This document shows positions 7,838 to 14,674 of a DNA stretch of 23,327 nucleotides, piece by piece. A model generated the notes under the pieces. That model ran no database searches. It saw only the letters and a program-made list of their open reading frames with translations, and had not been told where the DNA came from. Source of the DNA: Thermococcus sp. (lineage in GTDB: Archaea; Methanobacteriota_B; Thermococci; Thermococcales; Thermococcaceae); NCBI GenBank assembly GCA_027001105.1, contig JALTMZ010000008.1, forward strand, positions 1 to 23,327, written 5' to 3'. Position numbers and translations under genes: made by a program. Within the stretch, counting starts at the first letter, position 1, and each line of letters opens with the position of its first letter.

Positions 7838-8563
7838 TTAGAGCTTCTCAGCAACTTCCTTTATCTTCTCTGCGAATTCACTCTTTAAAAGCTCTTCAAT
7901 GTTACCAATTTTTGCGTCCAAGTCTCTGTAAAGCGGAATGCTAACTAAGTATGGAACTCCAAACTCTTCAGCGAGCTTTTGAATGTCTCTTTCATCGTCT
8001 AATTTCATATTCTCAACAATGCCAATTATCTTGAGATTCTGCTCCTTGAGGAGTTCAAGCAGCTTTTTAACAACATTTACAGCAAGCTTTGATGGGGTAG
8101 CAACAACCAGAAATTCTCCTCTCTTTAGGAATCTCAAGACATCCAAGAACTGGTCGCCCATTCCGGGGGGCATGTCTATAATTAGGAAATCTAAATCCTC
8201 CCATCTTGTGATTGCTAAAAGTTCTATTAAAGCATCGCTAATTTCATACCCTCTCAAGGGTGTTGGTTTATCCTCTGAGTAAAAAACGATGCTCATGAAC
8301 TTTATCCCATGAACCTCTGGTGGAACTATTCCCCTATCTTCTTCTGGAAACTCTTTTGGTTCAAATCCTAAAATCACATGGTCGCTTGCTCCATGAAAGT
8401 CCAAATCAAGAAGACCAACTTTATATCCTTTTTCAGCCAAGATCAACGCTAAAGTTGTTGAAACCAATGACTTTCCAACTCCCCCCTTTCCGCTCACGAC
8501 TGGAATAATTCTCTTAACCTTTTCAAGTCTCGCTTCAATTGCTTTTATTCTTGGGTCAATCAT
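7838..8563 (-). CDS. hypB: Mrp/MinD-type ATPase acting as HypB in nickel delivery (HypB_AT type)
   Basis: 241-aa P-loop ATPase. It has a deviant Walker A GKGGVGKS at 25-32, a DLDFHG switch at 53-58 and Walker B FLIIDMPPG at 126-134, all typical of Mrp/NBP35/MinD proteins. Thermococcales lack the GTPase HypB. The ATPase next to hypA (TK2007 in T. kodakarensis) binds HypA and raises its nickel affinity in an ATP-dependent cycle. This gene has the same neighbour, size and motifs, so I assign that role. It lacks the CxxC motif of NBP35-type Fe-S scaffold proteins, which agrees. The start ATG overlaps the hypA stop (ATGA at 8560-8563), indicating translational coupling. Confidence 0.9.
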   Translation of the reverse strand: MIDPRIKAIEARLEKVKRIIPVVSGKGGVGKSLVSTTLALILAEKGYKVGLLDLDFHGASDHVILGFEPKEFPEEDRGIVPPEVHGIKFMSIVFYSEDKPTPLRGYEISDALIELLAITRWEDLDFLIIDMPPGMGDQFLDVLRFLKRGEFLVVATPSKLAVNVVKKLLELLKEQNLKIIGIVENMKLDDERDIQKLAEEFGVPYLVSIPLYRDLDAKIGNIEELLKSEFAEKIKEVAEKL

Positions 8564-8976
8564 TGCTCCTCACCTTCGACCTTTATAGCCTCAACGTAAA
8601 CTCCCCTTCCTTTCACAACTTCAAAGTCTCTGCTTCCACATTTAGGACAGCTTACAAATACATGAACGACTTCTGGAATAAAGTGAATGTCTTCCTTTAT
8701 CCTTTCATCAAATCTGTCTTTAATTTCTTTAAGTTTCCATACATGGCCGCAGTTTCTGCATTTGAACTCAGCCTCTTCGACCACGAACTCGATCTTCGCT
8801 TCCTTAGCTATTGTTCCTTTTTTAATTTCATCAATTGCGAACTTTAGAATTTCCTCATTAACGTCCTGCAATTCACCAAGAACAACTCTAATACCAAGAA
8901 TCTTGTCTTTTCCATGCTGTCTAGCGAATTCGATAGCAGTTCTCACAATTCCATCCGCCAAAGCCCATTCGTGCAT
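8560..8976 (-). CDS. hypA: Hydrogenase nickel metallochaperone HypA
   Basis: 138 aa. It binds nickel and hands it to the hydrogenase large subunit. The N-terminal Met-His-Glu gives the essential His2. The structural zinc site is CRNC (C73, C76) and CPKC (C110, C113), separated by the long archaeal insertion. H98 lies in that insertion at the position reported to coordinate nickel in the T. kodakarensis HypA-HypB_AT complex. ATG 8976 is fixed by the required His2 and by GGGAGGTG at 8982-8989; the longer frame to 9033 would bury His2. First gene of the hypA-hypB-hycI operon, with its own TATA box. Confidence 0.95.
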   Translation of the reverse strand: MHEWALADGIVRTAIEFARQHGKDKILGIRVVLGELQDVNEEILKFAIDEIKKGTIAKEAKIEFVVEEAEFKCRNCGHVWKLKEIKDRFDERIKEDIHFIPEVVHVFVSCPKCGSRDFEVVKGRGVYVEAIKVEGEEQ

Positions 8977-9010
8977 CTTCACACCTCCCAGAGAATTAGC
9001 GTGGCTGAGG

Positions 9011-9020
9011 TTTATAAAAT
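9011..9020 (-). promoter_or_regulatory. TATA box of the hypA-hypB-hycI operon
   Basis: The minus strand reads ATTTTATAAA. The expected transcription start near 8990 falls directly before the GGGAGGTG ribosome site (8982-8989), so the leader is only about 15 bases. No full SurR-type motif was found upstream, unlike at hypF. The rest of the 8977-9155 gap shows no gene. Confidence 0.6.
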
Positions 9021-9155
9021 ATGCAGTTTGCAAGCGTGGGTTGAAAAGTTCAGAAAAAGCAAATGAGAAAAGTTAAACAGCATGAACTTCTTGTATGCAT
9101 TTAAGCATGTATGCTCCTATAGAGTTGGGAAGATTGGATGAAGTTAAGTAAACTG

Positions 9156-9587
9156 CTACCCTTTGTTGTTAGAGAATATATGCATGCCAGTCGGCTTAAC
9201 GTTGTCCTTTCTTTCGAGCTTCTTTCTCAGCTCCTCAAGCTTTCTTCTCGATTTTGTAACTGCCAACGTCTTATCTCTGTATTTTCTTAAAACTCCTATA
9301 TGGGGGAAGATTATTGCATCCTTTGGACACATCTTTGCACAGGTGTCACAACCAACCATGCAGTTGTAGGGTCTAGCAACTACAGGACGCATCCTCTCGA
9401 AGTCCCAATCATAGACAACCCTCCCACTGCAGGTCATAAAACAGAGACCACAGCCTATGCACCTGTCATAGTCTATTTGGGGATACCACGGAATTTCTTT
9501 TCTGTCAATCCCCCACCATTTGATCTTTGAGTAATCCCTAATCTTCCTCCCTAAGATGTCTTCGCCTATTATAGGGACTTCAGTCAT
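9156..9587 (-). CDS. Ferredoxin-like protein with two [4Fe-4S] clusters
   Basis: 143-aa electron carrier or Fe-S subunit. The first cluster motif is C43-x2-C46-x2-C49-x3-C53, and the second is C76-x3-C80-x2-C83-x3-C87. The extra residue in the second motif is also seen in some polyferredoxin-type subunits. A Trp-rich N-terminus (KWWGIDRKEIPWYP) and a basic coiled tail (KSRRKLEELRKKLERK) flank the clusters, making it longer than a plain 8-Cys ferredoxin (about 60 aa). Partner unknown; the divergent suf operon makes a role in Fe-S supply or redox possible but unproven. GGTGAT (9591-9596) lies 3 bases before the ATG at 9587. Confidence 0.8.
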   Translation of the reverse strand: MTEVPIIGEDILGRKIRDYSKIKWWGIDRKEIPWYPQIDYDRCIGCGLCFMTCSGRVVYDWDFERMRPVVARPYNCMVGCDTCAKMCPKDAIIFPHIGVLRKYRDKTLAVTKSRRKLEELRKKLERKDNVKPTGMHIFSNNKG

Positions 9588-9601
9588 ATGATCACCATTA
9601 C

Positions 9602-9627
9602 AAATGAAAATATTTTCATTTAAAAAT
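9602..9627 (-). promoter_or_regulatory. Ferredoxin promoter overlapped by a perfect 20-bp palindrome
   Basis: The minus strand has GAAAG followed by ATTTTTAAAT (9618-9627), a BRE/TATA pair that predicts a start near 9597, just before the GGTGAT site. A perfect 20-bp palindrome, AAATGAAAATATTTTCATTT (9602-9621), covers the downstream part of the TATA box and the initiator region. That is the position of a repressor operator in archaea. The regulator is unknown. Confidence 0.55.
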
Positions 9628-9643
9628 CTTTCCTTCCTTTAAA

Positions 9644-9660
9644 GTTTTAAACCTTTAGTT
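9644..9660 (+). promoter_or_regulatory. Exact SurR-type motif between ferredoxin and sufC
   Basis: The sequence GTTTTAAACCTTTAGTT fits GTTn3AACn5GTT at all nine defined positions. SurR is the thermococcal sulfur-response regulator, and this is its published extended site. It lies 17 bases upstream of the ferredoxin TATA box and 22 bases upstream of the sufC TATA box, so it could serve either gene or both. Confidence 0.6.
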
Positions 9661-9682
9661 ATACTCAAAACTGTCCAAAAAG

Positions 9683-9691
9683 CTTTAAAAT
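9683..9691 (+). promoter_or_regulatory. TATA box of the sufC-sufB operon (very short leader)
   Basis: AAAAAG (BRE) followed by CTTTAAAAT predicts a transcription start around 9710-9715, only a few bases before the ATG at 9721. The mRNA is therefore nearly leaderless, consistent with the poor Shine-Dalgarno sequence. Confidence 0.5.
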
Positions 9692-9720
9692 CCTATAGAT
9701 AGAGGATTTGACGATGGAAA

Positions 9721-10440
9721 ATGCTCTGCTTACGGAACATAACTTATGAAGATAAAAACAGGCGCATCATTGAGAATGTAAATATGACGTTTAGGGAAGG
9801 TATCACCTATTCTATCCTTGGCCCAAATGGAGCTGGAAAATCGACCCTTGCACACATCATAATGGGTGTTAAAAAGCCAACTGAAGGGAAAGTTCTGCTT
9901 GATGAAAGAGATATAACGGAACTAAGCATAACGGAGAGAGCTAAGCTCGGAATCACTTTACTCTGGCAGGAGCCAGCTCGTTATGAGGGAATAACGGTCG
10001 AGGAATATCTAACCCTTGGAGGAAAACTGAATGTGAGCGAAAGTGAGCTAAGAAGGGTTTTTGAGATTGTTGGATTGCCATATGAACTTTACTGCCACAG
10101 GTTTGTGGATAAAAGCCTCAGCGGAGGGGAAAGAAAGAGAATTGAGCTTGCATCTGTTCTTCTTTTGAAACCGAAGTATGCCATCCTCGATGAGCCCGAC
10201 TCAGGATTGGATATAACTGCAAGTGACCTGATAGATAGAACCCTGAAGTACTTGGGAAAGATCGGCACAACGGTGATTCTAATCACCCATTACGAAAAAA
10301 TCGCGAAAAAGACCGAGTTCAGCTATTTTGTCTGTGGAGGAAAGGTCGTGAGAAAAGGATTTTCTGAGGAAGTTGTTGAATACTACAAAAGAGCCTGTGG
10401 GAAATGCCCATTTTTGGAAGGGATGAGTGATGATCATTAA
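9721..10440 (+). CDS. sufC: SufC / SmsC Fe-S assembly ATPase
   Basis: 239-aa soluble ABC ATPase that drives the SufB/D scaffold in iron-sulfur cluster assembly. Walker A GPNGAGKST at 34-42, Q-loop near 83, signature LSGGE at 133-137, Walker B YAILDE at 153-158 and switch H190 are all intact. The order and the lack of a membrane partner gene distinguish it from transport ATPases. The C-terminus ends with an unusual CGKC (226-229). Its 3' end overlaps sufB by about 11 bases. ATG 9721 lacks a good ribosome site. An out-of-frame ATG at 9714 opens only 11 codons, so the exact N-terminus is less sure than the rest. Confidence 0.9.
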   Translation: MLCLRNITYEDKNRRIIENVNMTFREGITYSILGPNGAGKSTLAHIIMGVKKPTEGKVLLDERDITELSITERAKLGITLLWQEPARYEGITVEEYLTLGGKLNVSESELRRVFEIVGLPYELYCHRFVDKSLSGGERKRIELASVLLLKPKYAILDEPDSGLDITASDLIDRTLKYLGKIGTTVILITHYEKIAKKTEFSYFVCGGKVVRKGFSEEVVEYYKRACGKCPFLEGMSDDH

Positions 10441-11383
10441 GATGGATCGAGTAAAAGAATATGAAGCTTTAGTAAATATCTACGAGAAGGAAGGCCTAGA
10501 TATTTCCCTGTTTGGCGATAGGATAGCCGCAATAATAATAAGTGGGGATAAGATAGTTGGATTGAACAACGTTGAGGGTGTTGAAATTGTTGGTGAGGAA
10601 ATAGAAAATGGTGTCAAAGCAAGCGTAAAAATCAGGGATAATGTTGAACTCCCATTCCCGATACATCTCTGTACTGGCTTCTTAAAAAATGAGGGGTATC
10701 AGAGGGTTATTTTTGACATAACCGTGGGGAAGAATTCTAAGGTCAAGTTCCTGTCCCACTGCATTTTTCCCTATGCCAAAGACTTTACCCACGACGCGTA
10801 TGCGAGGATCACAATTGGTGAAGGCTCGGCGGTGATTTATGAGGATGAGCACGTTCACGGCGAAGGAGTTAAAATGAGGAGCAAAACCGAAGTGAAAGTC
10901 GGGAAGAAAGGAAGATACACTGGAAAGTTTTCCCTGACTAAATACCGTGCAAAAGAACTTAAGGTTGAAATGAGCGTTGAGCTTGATGATTATGCCGTAA
11001 CGGAGCTTGTCTCGAAGATAAAAGCTGTTAAGGATGACTCTGTTGAGGTTAAAGAGGTTGCCTATCTCAATGGGAGATCATCGAGGGCAAACCTGAAGAC
11101 CACCGTAATAGCCTTCGACAATGCGAGGGCAAATGTGGTAAACGAGGCTTATGGTCTTGGAGAGTACGCGAAGGGCCATGTGGAATGTCATGAAATAGTT
11201 AAAGGAAACGCTGATGTTCAGACGGTCCCCCTCCTCAGGGTAAGGAACGATAAAGCCGAGCTTACTCATGAGGCTTCAATAGGAAGAATAAACGAAGCCC
11301 AGCTCATGCAGCTCATGGCGAAGGGGTTAACTGAAGATGAAGCCGCTGGGCTAATAATAAGAGGCTTACTTAGAGGATTTTAG
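10430..11383 (+). CDS. sufB: SufB/SufD-family scaffold protein (SmsB-like)
   Basis: 317-aa partner of SufC forming the cluster-assembly scaffold; the C-terminal two thirds are the beta-helix typical of SufB/SufD. The diagnostic C-terminal block is present: GHVECHEIVKGN (C253), TVPLLRVRNDKAELTHEASIG (H280, E281), then a helical end. In my alignment by eye, the Cys equivalent to E. coli SufB C405 is replaced by Ala in the KGNADVQT segment. It is shorter than SufB or SufD. No sufA, sufS or second sufB/D copy is adjacent, which matches the minimal two-gene SMS systems described in archaea. Start uncertain: ATG 10430 is used, with GTG 10427 and ATG 10442 in frame. Confidence 0.85.
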   Translation: MIIKMDRVKEYEALVNIYEKEGLDISLFGDRIAAIIISGDKIVGLNNVEGVEIVGEEIENGVKASVKIRDNVELPFPIHLCTGFLKNEGYQRVIFDITVGKNSKVKFLSHCIFPYAKDFTHDAYARITIGEGSAVIYEDEHVHGEGVKMRSKTEVKVGKKGRYTGKFSLTKYRAKELKVEMSVELDDYAVTELVSKIKAVKDDSVEVKEVAYLNGRSSRANLKTTVIAFDNARANVVNEAYGLGEYAKGHVECHEIVKGNADVQTVPLLRVRNDKAELTHEASIGRINEAQLMQLMAKGLTEDEAAGLIIRGLLRGF

Positions 11384-11395
11384 CAACTAAAAAGG

Positions 11396-12357
11396 TTAAG
11401 AAAAGAAAACATGTTTTAGAGTTTTGATTCCTGTTATCAACCATAGAGCAAAGAGTAGCCAATAAAGTGCAAATCCAAAGCTGTCTATTATACCTATACC
11501 AAAGGTTAAAGCGACGTTGTGAGTTGCGCTCACATAAGCTCCAAAGTGGGAATATGAACGCCCACCAAGCCAAGCTGTATGGTAAATTGAGCTTTCTAAT
11601 GTAATGAAGTGTCAAGATAATGGCCATTACAAACCACCAAACACCGAAGCCCCAGAATATCAGCCCAAAAGCAAAGAAAGCTTCTTTCATCGTTATAAAC
11701 TCTGAATTCTTCACGAGCATATATAATGTTGAGGTCCCTGCTCCAATGGGGCCAAGATTAATCCAAATTGCTGGAGCAATTCCGCAGGGTAAAGGCTCGT
11801 GGGCAATGAAGCGGTGCATGACTATTGCAAAGAGAGCTAGGTAGAGGAAAAATCCAGCTCCCCATGCGGAATAGTTTATGGATATCATAACTTCTTTCCA
11901 AATTCCAGAGAATGTATTTATCAATGCGCCTCCGCTCAGAGGAATCACGAGTAGACCAACGGGGGGAATGAACCAAGCCGGAGTAACATTCTTGATATCT
12001 ATTCTCTCCTGTATGAACATTAGGTATGGGATCAAAAATGCGAAGAGTGAGATTCTTTAATATTAATAGATAATCAGCTGAAAGAACGAGCAAAGCTATT
12101 GCTATTGTTCCATAAAAATGGCAGATTACAGGGTGATATAAATCCTTCAAAGCATCCTCTCTGTATTTGAGCCATCTCAAAATCCATGGGATTAAAAGAA
12201 TGAAGAATAACGCTGTATTTAAATACGTCAATCCAACTGCAACGCTTTTTAGTACTGACACTTTGCTTGAATATGCCAAACTAACCAGAGCGAGTGCTCC
12301 AGTCCCCATGATGCTTGCAAACCAAGAAGGCGCAAAATCTTTCACATTCATTTTCAT
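11396..12357 (-). pseudogene. TDT-family transporter with two frameshifts
   Basis: Integral membrane protein of the tellurite-resistance/dicarboxylate (TehA/Mae1/SSU1) family, about 319 aa if read through two one-base errors. The N-terminal frame (from 12357) has FAPSWFASIMGTGALAL and runs to about 12058. The middle frame covers about 12053 to 11545, with TPAWFIPPVGLLVIPLSGG and GPIGAGTSTLYML. The C-terminal frame has GAYVSATHNVALTFGIGIID and ends with TAA at 11396-11398. Each change is one extra base: near 12053-12058, and an extra T (A on the plus strand) at 11543-11545. All three pieces together give a complete family member with nothing missing. GGTGA (12364-12368) supports the start. Substrate unknown; family members export sulfite, malate or tellurite-related anions. 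Confidence 0.85.
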
Positions 12358-12390
12358 TTTTATTCACCTGAAAAAAATTACATTTGAGAA

Positions 12391-12399
12391 AATTTAAAA
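12391..12399 (-). promoter_or_regulatory. TATA box of the TDT transporter gene
   Basis: The minus strand reads ATTTTAAATT inside an AT-rich inverted repeat (GAGAA...TTCTC, 12386-12404). The predicted start near 12370 is just before the GGTGA ribosome site. Confidence 0.5.
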
Positions 12400-12407
12400 T
12401 TCTCTTG

Positions 12408-12424
12408 AACCTTAGGTTGAAAAT
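12408..12424 (-). promoter_or_regulatory. SurR-like motif (one mismatch) upstream of the TDT gene
   Basis: The minus strand reads ATTTTCAACCTAAGGTT, matching GTTn3AACn5GTT at eight of nine defined positions. It is 14/17 identical to the exact site at hypF and lies at the same distance (about 8 bases) upstream of the TATA box and in the same orientation. Confidence 0.45.
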
Positions 12425-12439
12425 TAAAATGAAAGAAAA

Positions 12440-14047
12440 TTAGGCATGAATTTCTTTTACTGTCTTTTCCCAATTGCTTTTAAGAGATTTTTCTCCAACA
12501 ATTCCAAGGGTTTCATAATAGCTTGGGAGATGGAGCACAGGAGTACGGATAGCAACATTCTCATCAACCCAATTTATCCCAGTAATTCCTCTTATCTTTT
12601 TGTGTTTAAGGATATCATCCCATATTTGTTTGTTTATTATGCAGCCTGGGTCATCTCCCATAAGATTAAGGGTATAGTGATAAGCTCTTGCCCTGCAACC
12701 CCCACATATGTTCCTATATGAGCAATTTCCACATTGGCCAGTGAACTTGTCTCTATCACGGAGGAGATTCATGATTTTGCTTTTTTCCCATATCTGTTTG
12801 AAATTCTTGGTTCTTATGTTCCCCACGGGCAATGGAAGGAAAACGCATGGAACAACTGTTCCATCAGGCTCTATTCCGGCATAAATTCTTCCTGCCCCGC
12901 ACCCCCCTATAAATTCAGCCAGGGTCTTAACAGCGTTGCTCTCTCCAATGTAAAAGTGAGCAGGAGTGACATTTTTGCCCTTGGATTCCATAAGAGTAAC
13001 ACGAGCATATTGGGGAGCCGTGGTAAGTATCTCAAGCTTACGCTTCTTCATTTGACGGTAGATTTCTTTCATGAATTCCTCACGTTCATCTGGGCTTAGA
13101 TCAACCTTTACCATATTCTCGGCTCTTCCAGTGGGGACTAAATTGAAGAAGATAACCCGTTTCACACCTATGCTCTCCGCTAAGTCAAGAATTTCATCTA
13201 TTTCATTAAATGTTTCCCTACTCATTATCGTTGCCATTCCATGGCTTACTCCAAGCTCTACAGCATTCTCAAGAGCTTTTATAGCATGTTCCCATGAGCC
13301 AGGAATTCCTCTGAATTTGTCATGCCTCTCTGGATTTGCTGAATCTACGCTAACCTCTACGTACTTTATGCCTGCATTAACGGCTCTCTTAAGTTCCTCT
13401 TTATTAGCGAAAGTCCAGCCATTGGTAGCGACTGAGGTGTGTATCCCTCTATTTGAAAGTTCCCTTGCAATTCTCAGGAAGTGTGGATGAATTGTTGGTT
13501 CACCTCCACTAAGGGCGACAGCTGCAACTCCAGCTTTATCAAGCTGGTCAACAAGGTTCAGTTTTTCTTTTAGTGAAAGTTCACTTGAAAGCGGTTTGTC
13601 AGCTCTTTGATAACAGTGTTGACAGCGGAGGTTGCACATATTGGTGAAGTTCCACACTATAAGAAATGGTCCTGCTAAACGTTGAGGTACTGTAATTCCA
13701 TATCTCGCAATACCCTCAAGGACGACCCAAATACCACGCCTTATATGCGGATCCCGAAGGAGGGCTTCCTTAACAGCTTCTTCATCACCCTTTGCAATTT
13801 TTATGCCGAGTTTAAGGAGAGTTTTTATAATCTCTGCCTGGAAGCGTATCATGAGTGGGCAGTTTATGCTTTCACCTGCATAAATGCTGAGAGCCCAGTA
13901 GAGTGCTGGGAGTTCTCTGCCTTCTATCTCATATTTTTTCAAGGCAGGCTTGATGAGGAGTCTCGCAAGGGGGTTCCCTAAAATGATTTTAAATGCCATA
14001 AGAGCTGTCGTGAGTTGGTTCTCTTTACTCTTACTACTACCTTTCAT
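12440..14047 (-). CDS. Radical SAM/SPASM-domain protein, substrate unknown
   Basis: 535 aa. Residues 1-125 are an extra N-terminal region of unknown fold. The radical SAM core follows, with the [4Fe-4S]-SAM motif C138-x3-C142-x2-C145 and GGEP at 181-184. A SPASM domain binding auxiliary Fe-S clusters has C383, C401 (preceded by GTVVPC), C439/C442/C448/C451 and C469. Such enzymes usually modify peptides or proteins or build cofactors; I cannot name the substrate. No small peptide gene is adjacent. ATG 14047 is chosen for GGGGGAGGAAG directly before it; the open frame to 14119 extends over the promoter. It is divergent from a GbsR-like regulator, with a near-palindrome between them. Confidence 0.88.
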   Translation of the reverse strand: MKGSSKSKENQLTTALMAFKIILGNPLARLLIKPALKKYEIEGRELPALYWALSIYAGESINCPLMIRFQAEIIKTLLKLGIKIAKGDEEAVKEALLRDPHIRRGIWVVLEGIARYGITVPQRLAGPFLIVWNFTNMCNLRCQHCYQRADKPLSSELSLKEKLNLVDQLDKAGVAAVALSGGEPTIHPHFLRIARELSNRGIHTSVATNGWTFANKEELKRAVNAGIKYVEVSVDSANPERHDKFRGIPGSWEHAIKALENAVELGVSHGMATIMSRETFNEIDEILDLAESIGVKRVIFFNLVPTGRAENMVKVDLSPDEREEFMKEIYRQMKKRKLEILTTAPQYARVTLMESKGKNVTPAHFYIGESNAVKTLAEFIGGCGAGRIYAGIEPDGTVVPCVFLPLPVGNIRTKNFKQIWEKSKIMNLLRDRDKFTGQCGNCSYRNICGGCRARAYHYTLNLMGDDPGCIINKQIWDDILKHKKIRGITGINWVDENVAIRTPVLHLPSYYETLGIVGEKSLKSNWEKTVKEIHA

Positions 14048-14083
14048 CTTCCTCCCCCCGATTATATGATTGGATATCTTTCT

Positions 14084-14093
14084 GTATAAAATT
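14084..14093 (-). promoter_or_regulatory. TATA box of the radical SAM gene
   Basis: The minus strand reads CGAAA (BRE) then AATTTTATAC. The predicted start near 14063 precedes the purine-rich ribosome site at 14048-14059. Confidence 0.55.
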
Positions 14094-14096
14094 TTC

Positions 14097-14122
14097 GATA
14101 TAACTGTTATAACTGTCATATC
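14097..14122. promoter_or_regulatory. 26-bp near-palindrome between divergent radical SAM and GbsR-like genes
   Basis: The site has arms GATAT/ATATC around a TTATAA core. 22 of 26 positions match the reverse complement. It also contains the direct repeat ATAACTGT twice. It lies immediately upstream of the radical SAM BRE/TATA and about 20 bases upstream of the regulator's TATA box, the typical place for an operator of a divergently coded MarR/GbsR dimer. Confidence 0.5.
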
Positions 14123-14140
14123 AAATTCAACCGAAAAAAG

Positions 14141-14149
14141 CTTAAATAT
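14141..14149 (+). promoter_or_regulatory. TATA box of the GbsR/MarR-like gene
   Basis: GAAAAAAG (BRE) followed by CTTAAATAT predicts a start near 14170, at the GGTG that serves as ribosome site for ATG 14184. Confidence 0.55.
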
Positions 14150-14183
14150 GCCTTCGACTTTATTTTATTAGGTGTTCTGTAAG

Positions 14184-14657
14184 ATGAAGGGAGAGGATAG
14201 AGAAAGTAAAAAATTCATTGAAATCGTTGAAAGGATGATGATAAGATGGGGCTATACTCACACTGACGGTAAAGTATATGCCCTTCTTCTATTGAATGAA
14301 AAACCCCTTACAATAAACGAGCTTGTGCAATTGACAGGTTTAAGTCGTTCTTCAGTCTCTACATCCTTAAACAAACTTGCCCGGGATTATCTTGTAATCG
14401 TTAGAAAGAATGGTAAAACGAAGTTGTTTTATCCTATCCCTGCATTTCTCGAGAAGTTCCTAAAGCAACCCAAGGAAATTCTTGAAAAAGAGGTAAAACC
14501 CCTTAAGAATATAGTCTCTATTTTGATGAAAAAGGAGCAATCCTTTGAGCAGAAAGTAAGATTCGAGGAAATCCTCTCTGATCTTAATGCACTTGAATGC
14601 GTGCTTTCAAAAATCATCAAAATGGAAGAAGAGGAAGTGGAGTGTTTTAAAAAATAA
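14184..14657 (+). CDS. GbsR/MarR-family transcriptional regulator
   Basis: 157-aa winged-helix regulator. Residues about 15-85 hold the HTH (KPLTINELVQLTGLSRSSVS, then TSLNKLARDYLVIVRKNG, with a wing KTKLFYPIP). The C-terminal half is a charged helical dimerisation region. This order (MIRWGYTHTDGKVYALLLL before the HTH) is typical of GbsR-like members of the MarR superfamily. ATG 14184 is preferred over GTG 14172, which overlaps the GGTG ribosome site. It is divergent from the radical SAM gene and probably controls it and itself through the near-palindrome at 14097-14122. That is inference from layout. Confidence 0.82.
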   Translation: MKGEDRESKKFIEIVERMMIRWGYTHTDGKVYALLLLNEKPLTINELVQLTGLSRSSVSTSLNKLARDYLVIVRKNGKTKLFYPIPAFLEKFLKQPKEILEKEVKPLKNIVSILMKKEQSFEQKVRFEEILSDLNALECVLSKIIKMEEEEVECFKK

Positions 14658-14659
14658 GT

Positions 14660-14674
14660 CAAGTTTTTGCTTTT
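14660..14674 (+). terminator. Possible oligo-T terminator between convergent genes
   Basis: A T-rich tract (AAGTTTTTGCTTTT) fills the 17-base gap between the GbsR-like stop and the NifX-like stop. Archaeal transcription can end at such T runs without a hairpin. Weak evidence. Confidence 0.25.

Noticed and set aside
8560..9076. Plus-strand ORFs over the hypA/hypB region (for example 8687-9076)
   Set aside because: Antisense shadows; composition is Ser/Leu/Phe-rich with no ribosome site, while the minus-strand genes are clear.
9714..9749. Short upstream ORF (ATG 9714, 11 codons) overlapping the sufC start
   Set aside because: It is out of frame and lacks a clear ribosome site; it may reflect a small start-region ambiguity but gives no support for a leader peptide.
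12386..12404. GAGAA...TTCTC inverted repeat before the TDT gene as a separate operator
   Set aside because: It is short and AT-rich and coincides with the TATA box; chance is likely, and the neighbouring SurR-like motif is the better candidate.
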